Made by a program: the position numbers and the translations under genes
Source: Heterostelium multicystogenum
Taxonomy: Eukaryota > Evosea > Eumycetozoa > Acytosteliales > Acytosteliaceae
Reading direction: 5' to 3'
Assembly (NCBI GenBank): GCA_003667245.1
Contig: RCNN01000071.1
Coordinates: forward strand, 1-64,000
Length of the DNA: 64,000 nt
The notes under the pieces: generated by a model
Databases searched by the model: none
What the model saw: only the letters and a program-made list of their open reading frames with translations
What the model was told of the DNA's origin: nothing
In this document: positions 33,860 through 45,708 of the stretch, one piece after another
Layout of the letters: the number at the start of each line of letters is the position of its first letter
How positions within the stretch are numbered: position 1 is the stretch's first letter

Positions 33860-36800
33860 ATGAACTATCATTTGATTGGTTTTGTTTTCCTCCTATTTTG
33901 TTCATCTTGCTATGGCCAAACTATTACATGGCCTGTAAATGGACATAAATATACATTAATCTCTTACTCCAGACTTCAACACAAAACAGCTTTAATTTGT
34001 TCATTACAACAAGGGTAAGTTATGATATTACTTTTTATTATCAAAAGTTTTCTCACTTACACTTGGACCCATTGTCTTTTGAATTCCAAAGATATTTGGC
34101 GACATTTACATCAGCAGATGAATTTAAATACATTAAAAACCAATTTACTCTTCCTAAAATATGGGTTTCAGGTAAACTTTTAGATATTATACCTTATCCA
34201 TTAAGGATTTGTGGACTAAATTAGTTTCCAATTACAACTAGGATTTCAAAACAATAGTGGTGAATGGGTCTATTCTCTGGTCCTGAGAATGGCGCACCAA
34301 TGTACACAACACCTCTTTCCGGACTCTGGCTTCTCTCAATGGTGTATTGGTGAGCCAGGAATGAATATGGATGAGAAAGTTATCGAATATGTAAATGATA
34401 AAGATTGCTTTAACAATGTAGGTCCAACTTCGAGTAGTCTTCCAGTTTATATGTGAAAAAAATGCATATCAGTATGAACCATATCTTCAGCCAGTTGAAG
34501 CATCGGGAGGAGAGGCTACCGCTTTAATTAATGATCAATTCCCATCGAACTATGTTCCAGTAAACCTTACTGTTTCACTTAGAAATGTCAATGGTGGTCC
34601 ATTATTCCAATGTGCCTCACCAACTTACAAAACATCACCTACTAGAATCACCTGTCAAATGCCAGCAGGAGATTCAGCAACCACCTATTATGTTTATTTT
34701 ATCGATGGATCCTTTAACGGTAACTCGATTTACAGATATTCTGCACCTTCTATCTCAGCTGTTTATCCACCTGTCAATTTCAATCAAGGAGCACCATTAA
34801 CAATTACTGGAAAAGGATTTGGAAACGATCCTTCAAAAATATCTGCACAAGTAGGTGGTGTTACATGTTCCAGCATTCAAATGCTAATTCCCCAAACAGC
34901 ATTTAAGTGTACTCTAAACAGTGATGTAACAATGGGACTCTTCCCAATTATACTAAATGTTAATGGAGTACCTTCAAACTCAGTTGGAGCACCTTTCTGT
35001 AAGTAAATCATATTAATTAAAGTCCCTCTCCATCTAAATTAATTTTCGATTCATCAGATAATCCTACCGATTATACATATTATATTTGCTCCTATACTAA
35101 GCAATCATTGGATGCTACAAATGATTTTGCAAAAAATTTAAAGTAGAAGGTATTTCTGGTAACTTGGGTGCTATTACCACAGCAGCCCAATCTAATTTCC
35201 TATCCAAGGGATGTAGTCACATTTATGAGAGATCTAATTCAAAGCTGACAGACTTATGGATGAACGCCTACCGTTCAGTAGATACTGGACTTATTTATTA
35301 CTATGATGGACCAAAGAAAGACCAACCTCTTACTCTCTACAACTTAATTCCAACAAATTTCTCTGTAAATTCCAATTTTATGTATGATCTTGATTATAAT
35401 AATTGCTATGAAGTTGTAACAGGACCTGGATCAGCCTTGATAGCTTTCAGCAATCCAAGTAAGTACAACTCATTTAAACAAACAAAATGGAAGTTTTAGT
35501 ATTAATAGTTCACTTTAACTATAATGATATTTAGGTCTAGCTGTAAATGTATCCTCACCAATTTATATTATTGTTTCAACAGCGGGAGAAACTATCCAAA
35601 TGAAAGTTATGTATCTTGCCAATACATTCACAAACATTACACTCATGTTGAACAATGGAATGAATGTTCCTCGTGCTTCAGTTGACTATGACAACCAAAT
35701 CATTTCGTTCAATTTCCCTGCGGGTATCAATGGTCCATTTTCAGCCAAGATCAACCAAAACTCTTTAAACAACACTGGTTCCACCATCACCATTGACTAC
35801 TTTTCTCCAATCATTTTGAGTACCAACACGCCTGCAACAGACGGACTTGGATTGACAGTATCCGGTATGAACTTTACTGATAATTCTTCCAATATTAAGA
35901 TGGAGGTTCAGATTGGTTCAACATGGTTCAATTGTAATAATCTCAGGGTATTGAAACCTTACAATCAAATCACTTGTGATGCCCCAGGATATTATGGATT
36001 GGTACATTCGAGAATCACCATTGGAGTGAAGCAATCCGATGAATATTCCTTTGAGTATCAAAGACCTATTATCAGTGACATGACAGGAATATCAGCTGCA
36101 GGAGGTTTAATTACTGTTACTGGAACGAATTTCTTCAACAACTCCAATCTTATTTCACTCAAGGTTTGGTCCAGCAGTGTGCAGCAATATTGAAATTCTT
36201 GTTCCACATACTCAATTCACTTGTAATCTTGGCCCTGGAAATGTCACCCAAACAGCAGTTTTTAACATTAGGATCAACCATCACCAATCAAGTACCATAT
36301 AACTACAGCTACTTACCACCAATCGTAACCAATTCTACCTCCGTAAAAAGCATTACAGGAGGATCAGTAACAATCAGTGGAAGTAACTTTGCCAATTATT
36401 TGTTAACAGTAACCATTGGTGGACAACCTGTACCAAAACCAGTTTCAGATGCTTCTGGACACTCCATTGTCTGTAATTTCACAAGCAACATTGATAGTCA
36501 GGATCTTCTCTATGTTAATGTGACTGTAAATGGTTTGTCCGGAGGTGATAAGGTATTCAAATATGACTTCCCAGACTGCAAAAACGATTGTTCTGGTCAT
36601 GGAAAATGTATCAATGGTCAGTGCAAGTGTGACGAGGGATGGGATCTTTGAATGACTGCTCTGTTCAAGGAGGAGACAGTGGTGGTACTCCCAACCCAGG
36701 AAACAACGGAACTGGAACCCTCCAGGAAAGGGCTTCAACTTTACATCGGCCATTTCTCATCTCCGTGAGGTAGACGATCAGGGAGTACCTATCATTCACA

Positions 36801-37530
36801 CCACTTTGCCATTGACTTTTGGCCAACTGGACTGAGATTTCAAAGAACCAAACCTACCAACATCTTGAAAGGTACATTCCCCAATGTCTCCAATGCAATT
36901 ATCACAGTCAATGTTTCACTCACGAAAAGGAGACGACCATTGTCTTTGCAGGTCAAACCATAGTAATCCCAGCTACTCCCTCAAGTACGTGGCGTCCGTT
37001 CGAAAACTGGACCTTTGTTGATCAGCTCCATTCTCTACAAATCATCTTCAGTACGAGTGCGCCAAAGACTACCAAAGTAGGCTGTGATGACCAAGACTCG
37101 GGATATGAGAACCAGTTCAACGAGTTCCAGGTGATTGCCGGAGAATCGGTCCTTCAGGCCAAGTTTGCCATGGTTTTGATTGTAGATAATCATGTGATGA
37201 CTGCTTCGGTTAAGCCACTGCCAGCTAGCGATCCACTTATGGAAGAAGCCAACAAAGCAAATGAAAGACTCACACAAATGACCGCAATAGAGTCGCCTGC
37301 ATTCGGCATCAGTTGCACTGTTGATCCATCATTCAGAACATTGATCAACACCAAAGACTCGAAGCAATGCTCATCACCAGACAAGAAGTGGAGAAACAAT
37401 TGTCATCATCGTTGTCTGCGTCGTTGGAGGTACCGCAATCATCACTGGAGCAGCCATAGCCATTCACAAGTCAAGGATCAACCGAAAGTATCGAAACGAA
37501 ATGAAGCTCAAACAAATGGGTCACAACTAA
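33860..37530 (+). CDS. Membrane protein with C-type lectin, TIG/IPT repeats and EGF domain (comC-like)
   Basis: Predicted cell-surface adhesion or signalling protein. The signal peptide is MNYHLIGFVFLLFCSSCYG. A C-type lectin-like domain follows (about 33930-34460), with WVYS, GPENGAPMY and QWCIGEPGMNMDEKVIEYV (the W-x-GEPN-like signature) and a closing Cys. Then come about four or five TIG/IPT repeats, each with the VxGxNF turn (ITGKGFGNDPSK; VSGMNFTDNSSN; VTGTNFFNNSNL; ISGSNFANYLL). An EGF-like domain DCKNDCSGHGKCINGQCKC lies at about 36575-36635. A further beta-rich region, one TM helix (TIVIVVCVVGGTAIITGAA) and a short basic tail ending KLKQMGHN close the protein. Introns near 34014-34048 and 35000-35058 are visible. 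Several frame shifts occur. Domain order matches the dictyostelid comC group. It may act with other TIG proteins such as the tgr-like gene in this window; that is inference. Confidence 0.8.
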
Positions 37531-38110
37531 ACAAAGCATATAAATAAAACATGAACAATATATTGTACTATAGTAAAGCATATATATAACACAGCCAAGC
37601 ATCGTAACTTCTTCTTCTTCCTTCATTTTAAAGTATTTTATCAAGTGTCGTCTATTTTGTTCGCACATTACTTATGTTTATTAAACAAGTATTGTTTATT
37701 ATTACTATATATATCGGTATTGCTATTATTATTAATATTAATATTATTACTATGAGATAACTATTTTATTGCTTTGGTTTTATATGATGTTCCATCTAAT
37801 TTAGATAAAGTTATTTTTTGCATAAATCTGTTAATGCTTTAAAAACTATATGGCTCGGATATAGCCAACTCTGATAGAATCTATTGTATTATAATGTAAC
37901 ATTGTTAGTACATATTCGAAGAAACGAACAAACGTGTATAATGTTAATGTTTAATTTTGCTCTATGTTATTATTATTATTCTTGTCTTCAATGATGTTAT
38001 TTATTATTATTATTATATTATCGTTAAAGTATCAATAATACTATTGATCTAAATGGTACTTCCATTAAGAATCATAGTTTATGTAGATAACAGTAGCATC
38101 AAGTTGATTA

Positions 38111-38165
<55 letters not shown>

Positions 38166-38205
38166 TTGATCTTTGATATCTATTGATCTATTGATCTATT
38201 GATAT
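37531..38205. other. Gene-free stretch between convergent genes
   Basis: About 675 bp of 3' flank from the lectin/TIG gene and the bL20m gene. AT-rich with ATT runs, a long ACT repeat (listed separately), and ATCTATTG repeats near 38169-38212. Confidence 0.5.
38111..38165. repeat. ACT trinucleotide microsatellite
   Basis: About 18 uninterrupted copies of ACT, 40 bp past the stop codon of the bL20m gene. It probably lies in or next to that gene's 3' untranslated region. No reading frame uses it. Confidence 0.95.
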
Positions 38206-38517
38206 CTATTGGCTATAGAATTTGATTTTGTTGTGAATGGTTTGTTTTCGAGTCGTGTTGTTGATTACCTTTCTATTAATGTGAATGTCAGAGGCAACCA
38301 TTCCTCTAGTGAAAGCAATTGTAGTTAAATCGCGTGTTGTTTTGCACCAGCATTGATACGTTGAATCCACATCGATCTCATATCTCTTTTGACGAGACGA
38401 TCTTGAGACGTAGTTGTATTCTAAGCTCTTTTCGACTCTTTCTCTTGCGAGTGATTTACAGTTCTTTGATCTTCCATAGAATCCCTTAGCCAATTTAAAA
38501 ATCTTATCAATATTCAT
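38206..38517 (-). CDS. mrpl20: Mitochondrial ribosomal protein bL20m
   Basis: 103-residue intact frame. The family pattern of bL20 is clear: FKLAKGFYGRSKNCKSLARE (bacterial form KLAKGFRGRRKN), then RVEKSLEYNYVSRSSRQKR, then a segment with Thr-Arg in place of the usual Asn-Ala-Ala-Arg, and ending SDIHINRKVIN (bacterial form GIELNRKVL). bL20 binds 23S rRNA early in large-subunit assembly. The gene is nuclear here because it uses standard dictyostelid flanks and lies among nuclear genes. It would then work in the mitochondrion, as many nuclear copies do. The C-terminus extends a little past the bacterial one (TTRKQTIHNKIKFYSQ). Confidence 0.85.
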   Translation of the reverse strand: MNIDKIFKLAKGFYGRSKNCKSLARERVEKSLEYNYVSRSSRQKRYEIDVDSTYQCWCKTTRDLTTIAFTRGMVASDIHINRKVINNTTRKQTIHNKIKFYSQ

Positions 38518-39461
38518 TGTAGTTCTATTATATCTTTGAAAGCAACCACTAAACAGATATTGATGATATAACTTATTCGAGTAATTACTGATCAGATGAC
38601 AGCACTAATCACGATATCGAGTGAGATGGGGTCGGTCTCGCAGAGAGGTTTCTGAAATTTTTTGAAAATTAAAAAAAAATACATTTATCATTATACGAAT
38701 GAATGAGGCTTGTCAATTAATCAAATGGATTCCTGCTGTGGATAGAATGATCACTAACACATCCCAACTACAATATCGGCTCTTTTTGTCCATTGTAAAA
38801 ATGTGAATTTCAAAATCCTCTGTAATCTATTATATATCTGGAGTAAGGCCAGCGCTACAATATTGAAATGATTTTAAATTGTACTTGGAAATATCCATTG
38901 ACTTATCGTAAATTATCAATCTAACTAAATCTATATAACCTGTCAAACTTATTTGGAGGTGTGACTTTTTTTTCACTGATCCTGGATTAAATAAGATCCT
39001 ATATAAATTTGTCAAGAACATCAAAGAAAGAAAATCCAATAAATATTAAATTTGGAATGGATGTACGACTAAGCAATTAAATCGGATGTGTAAACTATTG
39101 GACAATAGTTGAGCTCTGTAGTGTCCATGAATGTATGACTTGCTGTTGTGTTGTGTTGCGCGATCCGCAGAGATAATAGTTTTATTTTATAAATCTTTCA
39201 TTGAAATAAATCTAACAACATCGTTGTGTTGAATCAATTACATGTCATGTTGTTGACTTCCAATGTTACTGTTAACACCAAGTTTGAAGATGAGTAACAG
39301 CTTGATTGAGGGAATATGATGCTTGTCGTGTTATTCTCTTCTCTTTTTGTTTTACGTAATATACCCATCCTAGTGAGAGTCACATTGATGTGGATTGGTT
39401 TTGTTTTCGTTAAAACGACATGCCATTGTCATCTTTGGTTTGTAAACCTAGCTGGGCGATG
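38518..39461. other. Mostly non-coding stretch
   Basis: About 940 bp between the bL20m start and the end of LTO1. It contains one coding-like frame (38830-39039, listed separately). The rest is AT-rich with no supported exon. It includes the bL20m promoter region. Confidence 0.45.
38830..39039 (-). pseudogene. Possible fragment of an AMP-binding (acyl-CoA ligase-like) gene
   Basis: A 69-residue frame ending SMDISKYNLKSFQYCSAGL. This resembles the PxVDKYDLSSLRxxxSGxA stretch of acyl-CoA or coumarate-CoA ligases. The piece stops (TAA) straight after and no other domain part was found on either side. It may be chance similarity or a gene relic. Confidence 0.25.
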
Positions 39462-39881
39462 TCAAGGTAAACTTCTGTCTAAATGTCTCCCAAAGGCATT
39501 CATTACATTTTCATCATTGAAATCCACTGATAGTCATTAATCATCTTTGTCATTTACTTAGACTAGTCAATGCCCTATATTATATAATAAATAACAAACA
39601 AACAATAGTTAGACAACACAAGCAATTGTATAGTCTATAGACTTTAATTACTATTATTACCTTTGAGAGAACTTATGTGTATCTTTATAATAAGTAGCCA
39701 AATAATTCCACATGGTTACACAACTATGAGTAACCAATCTCCTGACCCAATTCAGTACCTTTTGATAACCTAACTGAAATCCTTCAACATATCCAAGCTT
39801 CTGACCATCAACAACACCCTGATTCTTTGCCTCAGCATAGGTATTCTCCTCCACCTTAATAATATCATCGAATTCATCCAT
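39462..39881 (-). CDS. lto1: LTO1 (ORAOV1) homologue with deca-GX3 motif
   Basis: LTO1 works with YAE1 to deliver the ABCE1/Rli1 ribosome-recycling factor to the cytosolic Fe-S assembly machinery. The protein starts MDEFDDIIKVEENTYAEAKN. It then has the Gly-x3-Gly series that defines the family: GVVDGQKLGYVEGFQLGYQ, continuing as KGTELGQEIGY once a shift is corrected. It goes on to CVTMWNYLATYYKDTHKFSQ, and splices at about 39661/39581 to a second exon (ALTSLSK...) that ends DENVMNAFGRHLDRSLP with TGA at 39462-39464. Two compensating shifts occur in exon 1 (near 39740 and 39765), and probably another in exon 2. Length of about 120 residues fits the family. The second exon is assembled by eye. 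Confidence 0.75.
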
Positions 39882-40316
39882 ATCTTTGTCTATCAGTGTA
39901 TATTTTAAGCAAACTAACTATGAGCAGAAATGTCAAGAAGATCATCTGAAGTCATTTCTTAAGTGATTTTTTTAAAAATTCTACTCTCGATGTTGTACTC
40001 TAGAAGATGATGTGATGCAATCATTAACCTATATCTTTCCTTCTGACGTAACATACTCATTGTTATTGTATCTCTACTAATCTATTCTTCATTCTTCTCA
40101 TTACTTATATGATAATACTAAGTATGGTCATTGTATTTTTAGAAATTTATATTGTTTTATTTCAAATGGTTGTATGTTATGTTATGTTATATTATTTTGA
40201 GAATGTTGTTATTGTTCTTGTTATTTTGAAGATATATTGTAGTTTTAAGAGGATGTGGTTGTATTGTAGGGTTATGATATTTATGATATGATGGAAGTAA
40301 GAATGTTATTGTCTCT
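39882..40316. other. Gene-free stretch
   Basis: About 430 bp, promoter side of LTO1 and 3' flank of the follistatin-repeat gene. T-rich on the plus strand near 40110-40290. No exon seen. Confidence 0.5.
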
Positions 40317-42633
40317 TTATACACACTTCTCCTTTCCTTGAATTATGACACACTTGGAGTTTCGGTTACAGTGCGACGAATCACATTCATGGTAACAATC
40401 TCCATCGTGGCAATATGATCCTTTAGGACAAATGATTCCTTTGCATCCTGCCAACTTGGTATTCTGGCAGTATGGCTCGTTGCCTCTGTTTGACGGTGCA
40501 ATGATAGTTTTTGTGGACAACGGAACGAGTTTACATGGGTTGACTCTAACGCAGTAGGGAATTCCATTGTGCTCTTTGCATGCGGTATCGCTTGGACAGC
40601 TGATCAATGGGCAGTGTGGGGAGTTGACGTCTGCAAACTGACCCTCGCCCTTGCGTACGCAGAAGGCGCTTCCATCGACCAAAACACAGGTAGAGTTCCA
40701 TTGCTCGCAAGCAGCAGATTTGCAATCCGATGGATTACCGTTGATGAGCATTGGGATCTTATTTCTGTTCGATGGACGCTCGAGAATGTATCCCTGGGAA
40801 ATAGCCAATTTGCCACCGATCGATGGGTATTGACACATGGGTTGTCCGTCGAAAACTACGCAAGTGGCTGGAGCATTACAAAAGACTGTTTCACATGGTC
40901 CTCCGATTTGGTTGGTTTCATTGTCAGAGAGGAGCACGCATTTTGGTAAACCGTTGATGATACCACAGATTTGTGGGTGCTCGCATGAGATCAAGCCACA
41001 TAGGGAGGCATATGACTCAGTGACGCATAGCTTCCTTCCGTGAATATCAGCACAGAACTGTGGTTCTACACACATAACACCATCACAGTCTGTCTTACTT
41101 GGAAATAAAGACGCATTGTCTAATACCAGAAGCCACCACACAACTCATACCAGCATGGCAATCGGAATTACTCTTGCATCCGTATTTACCTGGTGGTCCA
41201 GTTGGAATTCCACCATTTTCGACGTAGCTACACATGGCTTCATGGTTTTTTGACGACACATTCCATACCTGATGGACACTCAACACCAACGCAGAGTGCT
41301 CTGTCGTTGACAAATGTGCACATTGCTTCTCCTTGTTCATTGATGCAAGCCATTCCAGTTGGACACGTGACGGAAACACATGGACCACGTCCACCGAAAC
41401 GGAGAGGTGGGTCGGCAAAGATACATTTAGGAGCATCATTAATTTCAATACAGAACATGCCCTCGGGACAGGTCATTCCCTTACATACTTGGGTGGTGGG
41501 TGTGGTGGTCTAATAGATGGAATACAGGTGGCACCATTCTCTGCAACGATACATCTGTGTTCGTGTGGACAGAGGATGGTCTCACATGTTGGAACATGAC
41601 TCATACAGACTGGCTTATAGTCTTCCATGACACATACACCCTTCTTGCAGAGGACTTGCTCGCAGGTTGGTGTAATACCTCCACCACTGGTGACAGCTGT
41701 GTTGAATTCTGGTACACATGTGACGGCATCATCGACCACTCTGCAAATAAGACCAGCTTGGCATCTAATATTAGAACAAGAGACCGGCTCCTTGGTTGGC
41801 TTTGGCTTGATGTCGACACAATACTCCTTTCCTTTCTCCTGTATACATTTCTTTCCTTTTGGACATGGAAGTGTGCAGATGTCTGGATTTACCACAATAC
41901 AAGTGGCAATTCCATTCAGTAAAATACATTTCTTTCCAGGACCACATTCCTTTTCATCACATGAATGCTCAGCCTTTGGTACGCAAGTTGGTCTGTTGTT
42001 GATCATCAGGCAGTGGGCTCCAATCTGACACTGAACAGAGCTACAATCGTAAATTGGTTGACTCTTGATACATTGTGAAACTCCGTTGATGACAACACAT
42101 TGATATCCATTTTCACAATGGTGATTTCCGCAGTTCTTTGGTGGGTTAGTCAATATACAGGTTGGTTTGCCATTGACCATAACACAGTGAGCTCCTTCTT
42201 GACATTGGACCAAATGGCACAAGTCACCATGATTTGGTCTGTTGGGAACACAGTTTGGATAACCATTGATTATTTGACATGTAGAATCTCCTGGACAACG
42301 AACATTGTCACAAGCTCCACCTTGTCCCTGTTGTTTTATACATGTTGGAACTCCATTGTCCTCAATGCAACGGAATCCTGATGCGCACTTGTAGTTTTCA
42401 CATGTTGGTGTTGTGGTTGGTGTTGAATCTAAAGAGAAATTTCAATCAAAATCAATTAATTAAATCTAATCTATTCTTCTGATCTGAAGACCATATATTG
42501 CAACAATAGAAATAACACCATCAACTATGTATTATTATTATTATTACTAATATTATATTATATTATAATAATTACCTGTTGCTATAATAATTATCGAAAG
42601 TAATAGAATACTTGAAAATATTAATTTCCTCAT
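40317..42633 (-). CDS. Secreted Cys-rich protein with about 21 follistatin-like repeats
   Basis: Starts at 42633 with a signal peptide (MRKLIFSSILLLSIIIIATG). An intron near 42429-42572 separates it from the body. The body is a chain of about 21 units of roughly 22-25 residues, pattern C-x3-C-x4-5-C-x8-C followed by a spacer, for example CENYKCASGFRCIEDNG, CETILCPHEHRCIVAENG and CDSSHCNRNSKCVIIQG. This matches the FOLN (follistatin N-terminal-like) repeat, common in dictyostelid spore-coat and extracellular-matrix proteins. Spacers are Pro/Thr-rich (KPKPTKEP; SIRPPHPPPKY). It ends with Cys-Val and TAA at 40317. No membrane anchor or other domain is seen, so secretion into matrix or spore coat is likely. 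Shifts occur near 41475, 41250 and 41120. Not identical in layout to known SP70 or SP96 coat proteins as far as I can tell. Confidence 0.8.
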
Positions 42634-44016
42634 GACTTTGATTTGTTTTAATTGTTTTTTCTGGTCAAAAGTCAAATCCAGGAAATATTTAATTTATAAA
42701 TCTAAGAAATATATTATTGTTATTATAAATTATATCTTAATATATTTATCAATTTTATATCTAGATCTATTATATTATTATTCCTAATCCTAACTAATAT
42801 GGAAAAACAGGAAATCAACTCTTTCTATCTTAATTACTATTGATTTGTTATTAAATAGAGTTGAATAAATAATTATTATTAAAGATATTAATAAATATTA
42901 TGAATGGTTAATTAATTACTCAAAAACAAATAGTAATATGATGATGATCATCTATCTCATTCATTTGATACAAATATTATTTTAATTAATATTGGAATAG
43001 AAACAATAATAATAATAATATTATTATTATTATTAAGTTTATTTGTTTTGTTTGTTTACCGTACACACATTAAAGTGTTACATCTTCAACATGGTTTTAC
43101 TATAAAATATATATTTATCATATGAAAAAACAATAATAATCTACTTCACTTCAGCTCCGTTCCATTCTCAATAAGAGAGTGATCACTGATTCAGTTCAGA
43201 GTGCAATCAAATACCATCCATATCATTATTATATTTGTTGGTTTTACCACTCTTCATGGTATCTTTCTTTCATTCATACACACGTCCACTTCAATTCATT
43301 TTCTTATTACCCCTCCCTTAATCATACATACCCACATTAAGTACTCTACATTTGTTTTTTGATGGTGGTTTGTTTGTATAGATATATGTAGTATAAGTGG
43401 TGTGAATGGTTTGCTTGTGGGTGGGTAGCTGGTATTATATTGATTTTTTCATAAATTACTGCTGTTGATGTTTGTTGGAGTTGTTGTTGTTGTTCAATGT
43501 TATTGCTCTACAAATTGAATGTAAGTAGGTAAGTATGCAAGTAATTCCCTCCTTTTTACTTTACTTTGGTTGTTTTGTTATTTGATATTGGTACACAAGT
43601 ATTCATTTGCAAATACTTCCTATATATTTTGAATGAGATAATGAACAGCTGATTACTCTTGCCTCTGGTTTCTTGTTCTTGTCATGTTATAATCTGAATC
43701 ATTATACAATGATTATTATTAATTATATGATGGTTGACTACAAAGATTAGTTTTTGTTTTTGTATTTGATTTATTGCTGACAATTACAAATACAGTAATA
43801 AGGTTCAATATCAATATTAATTAGTAGACATGTTGGTGACAAGATCTAGTCCTCATCGTTTCAATTGGTTCTGATAAGTTGTTGATTTTGTTTGAATTGG
43901 TATAGGTTGATATGTTTGGTCTGGTTTTGTTTGGTCTGCCTTGATGTAATTTGACTGCAAAGTCTATAGATGTGTTGTTTAATTCTCATTTATTGATTGA
44001 TTGATTTATAACATGA
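42634..44016. other. Gene-free stretch
   Basis: About 1.4 kb, promoter side of the follistatin-repeat gene and 3' flank of LSm3. It contains an AAT/ATT mirror repeat that can form a hairpin (43002-43034), many TTG/GTT-rich segments, and no supported exon. Confidence 0.5.
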
Positions 44017-44661
44017 TTATGAAGTTCTCAATGGTGGAGAAAATCAAGATAACACCGTCACCACGTACAAAAAGCATATCTATATTTCTTTTAATATTCT
44101 ATACAAAGCAATCGGTTAGTCCAAGATCAATGTCTACTATACCAAGATCGATGTTTTGGGTGTGCATATATATACCTTTACAATTTCTTCGTCTGTTTCT
44201 TCGTCTTTCTCTACAACTTTGATTGTTTCTTCAACATTAGATAGAATCATATTTAAATGCTGATCATATGCCTGTTATTTATTAGAAGTAAAGGAGGTAT
44301 AACAATAAGTATACATTCAAAAGTACGAGTTCAGTGCAGCACATTCACTTACATGTAGCTTTCCTCTGAGCTCTCTGTCTTGTCTCATCTTAACAAATAT
44401 TCTCTCATCAAGACTCAATCTAATGAGATCTAAAGGCTCCTCGATGCTACCCTCTTCCTTCTTGTTTCCATTGTAGTGTATTAATATTAGGTTATAAGAT
44501 AGTTTGTTTCAAAAACACAATGAACCAACTTGACTCTGATTTGAAAAATAAAATGATACAAAATTTGCATAAATTTTCAACAGCACATGATCAATATCAG
44601 TATCATCTGATTGCAACCCCTTAATTAATTATTATACATATATATGCTTACTTCTAACCAT
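44017..44661 (-). CDS. lsm3: U6 snRNA-associated Sm-like protein LSm3
   Basis: Assembled from exons too short for simple frame searching. Coding exon: [20 protein letters not shown] then [19 protein letters not shown] (ends at a GTAAGT near 44354). Next exon: [20 protein letters not shown] then [12 protein letters not shown]. Last exon: [20 protein letters not shown] then PPLRTS and TAA at 44017-44019. Sm1 is [20 protein letters not shown]...[16 protein letters not shown], Sm2 is the [12 protein letters not shown] end. All junctions have GT-AG borders and keep frame. LSm3 is part of the LSm1-7 ring in mRNA decay and LSm2-8 on U6 snRNA. The 5' end is uncertain. The ATG at 44661 (MVR then an intron) overlaps the start of the next gene and may be wrong. 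Divergent from AP-4 mu. Confidence 0.82.
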
Positions 44662-45668
44662 GTTTAGTCAACTATTCATTTTAAACTATAAAGGGGATAC
44701 TATTATATTTAAAGAGTGTATGTGTTGTCTCGTTGTTGATTGATGCTTTAAAGCTAGCTATTGGGCCTTTGTGACTAATAGTAATACTTTATACTTTGTT
44801 TTGACGGATCAATTTGGTTCTCTATTCTATATATCCCCTCCGATGGTGCATCTTATATTTATGATTATAGATAGACATGACATTGGCAGAAATACACCCG
44901 AAATATTCTTTAGACATATTTTATCATCGCTGAAAGCAGATGTTACACCATGCTTCCATTTGGAATCGATTCACTAATATCTTTATAAAGAAAAGAGAAA
45001 TGTATTTCGTACTCACTAGTCTGCAACCTTTGATATCTCCATCTCTTTTCATTCGAACTGCTCAATCGAACATCTCAGATCATTCAAGACTACACTGGAC
45101 ACCTAAGTGAAGAGTCTATTCGACTCAATTTCACCTTGATCTACGAACTACTCGATGAACTGATGGACTTTGGTTATCCACAGGCGACATCAACACAAAC
45201 TCTCAAGCATTCGTATTCACACCTCCAGCCCAAATACAAGACTGAAAAATCAGAATCAATCATCGACACTTTTATTGTAACTATTACTATGCTTGGAGCA
45301 TCAATCCATTGCTTTGGAACTAACAAAGATCAACACTCTCCCTTCAACAGAATACTGCCACAAAGAAATCAATATCGCCTGGCACAGCAAATAGACCAAT
45401 ACATCAACCTTCACAAATTGACTTTAACAACGATTGTATATATGTAGATCTATGGGAACACTTAACAGTACTATTCTCATCAAACGTAACTATTCTTCCA
45501 CTGACCAGCGAAATAATTTAAGCTACTAAGCAATATTTAAATAATTTCAGGGAAATGTAATTAGGAATGAAATTAATGGTAGTGTCCGTAATTAAAAGCT
45601 ATTTAAAAAACAATCCAACTGTAACAATAGGATTCAATCAAGATTTTATTGTCAAATCCAGAAATAAC

Positions 45669-45708
<40 letters not shown>

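Noticed and set aside
40317..42400. Several plus-strand frames across the follistatin-repeat gene
   Set aside because: They are opposite-strand shadows of the Cys-rich repeats; their Trp/Thr/Ser composition mirrors the minus-strand codons.
44659..44661. ATG at 44661 as a sure start of LSm3
   Set aside because: It encodes only MVR before a supposed intron and overlaps the AP-4 mu start; kept only as the outer limit of the gene.
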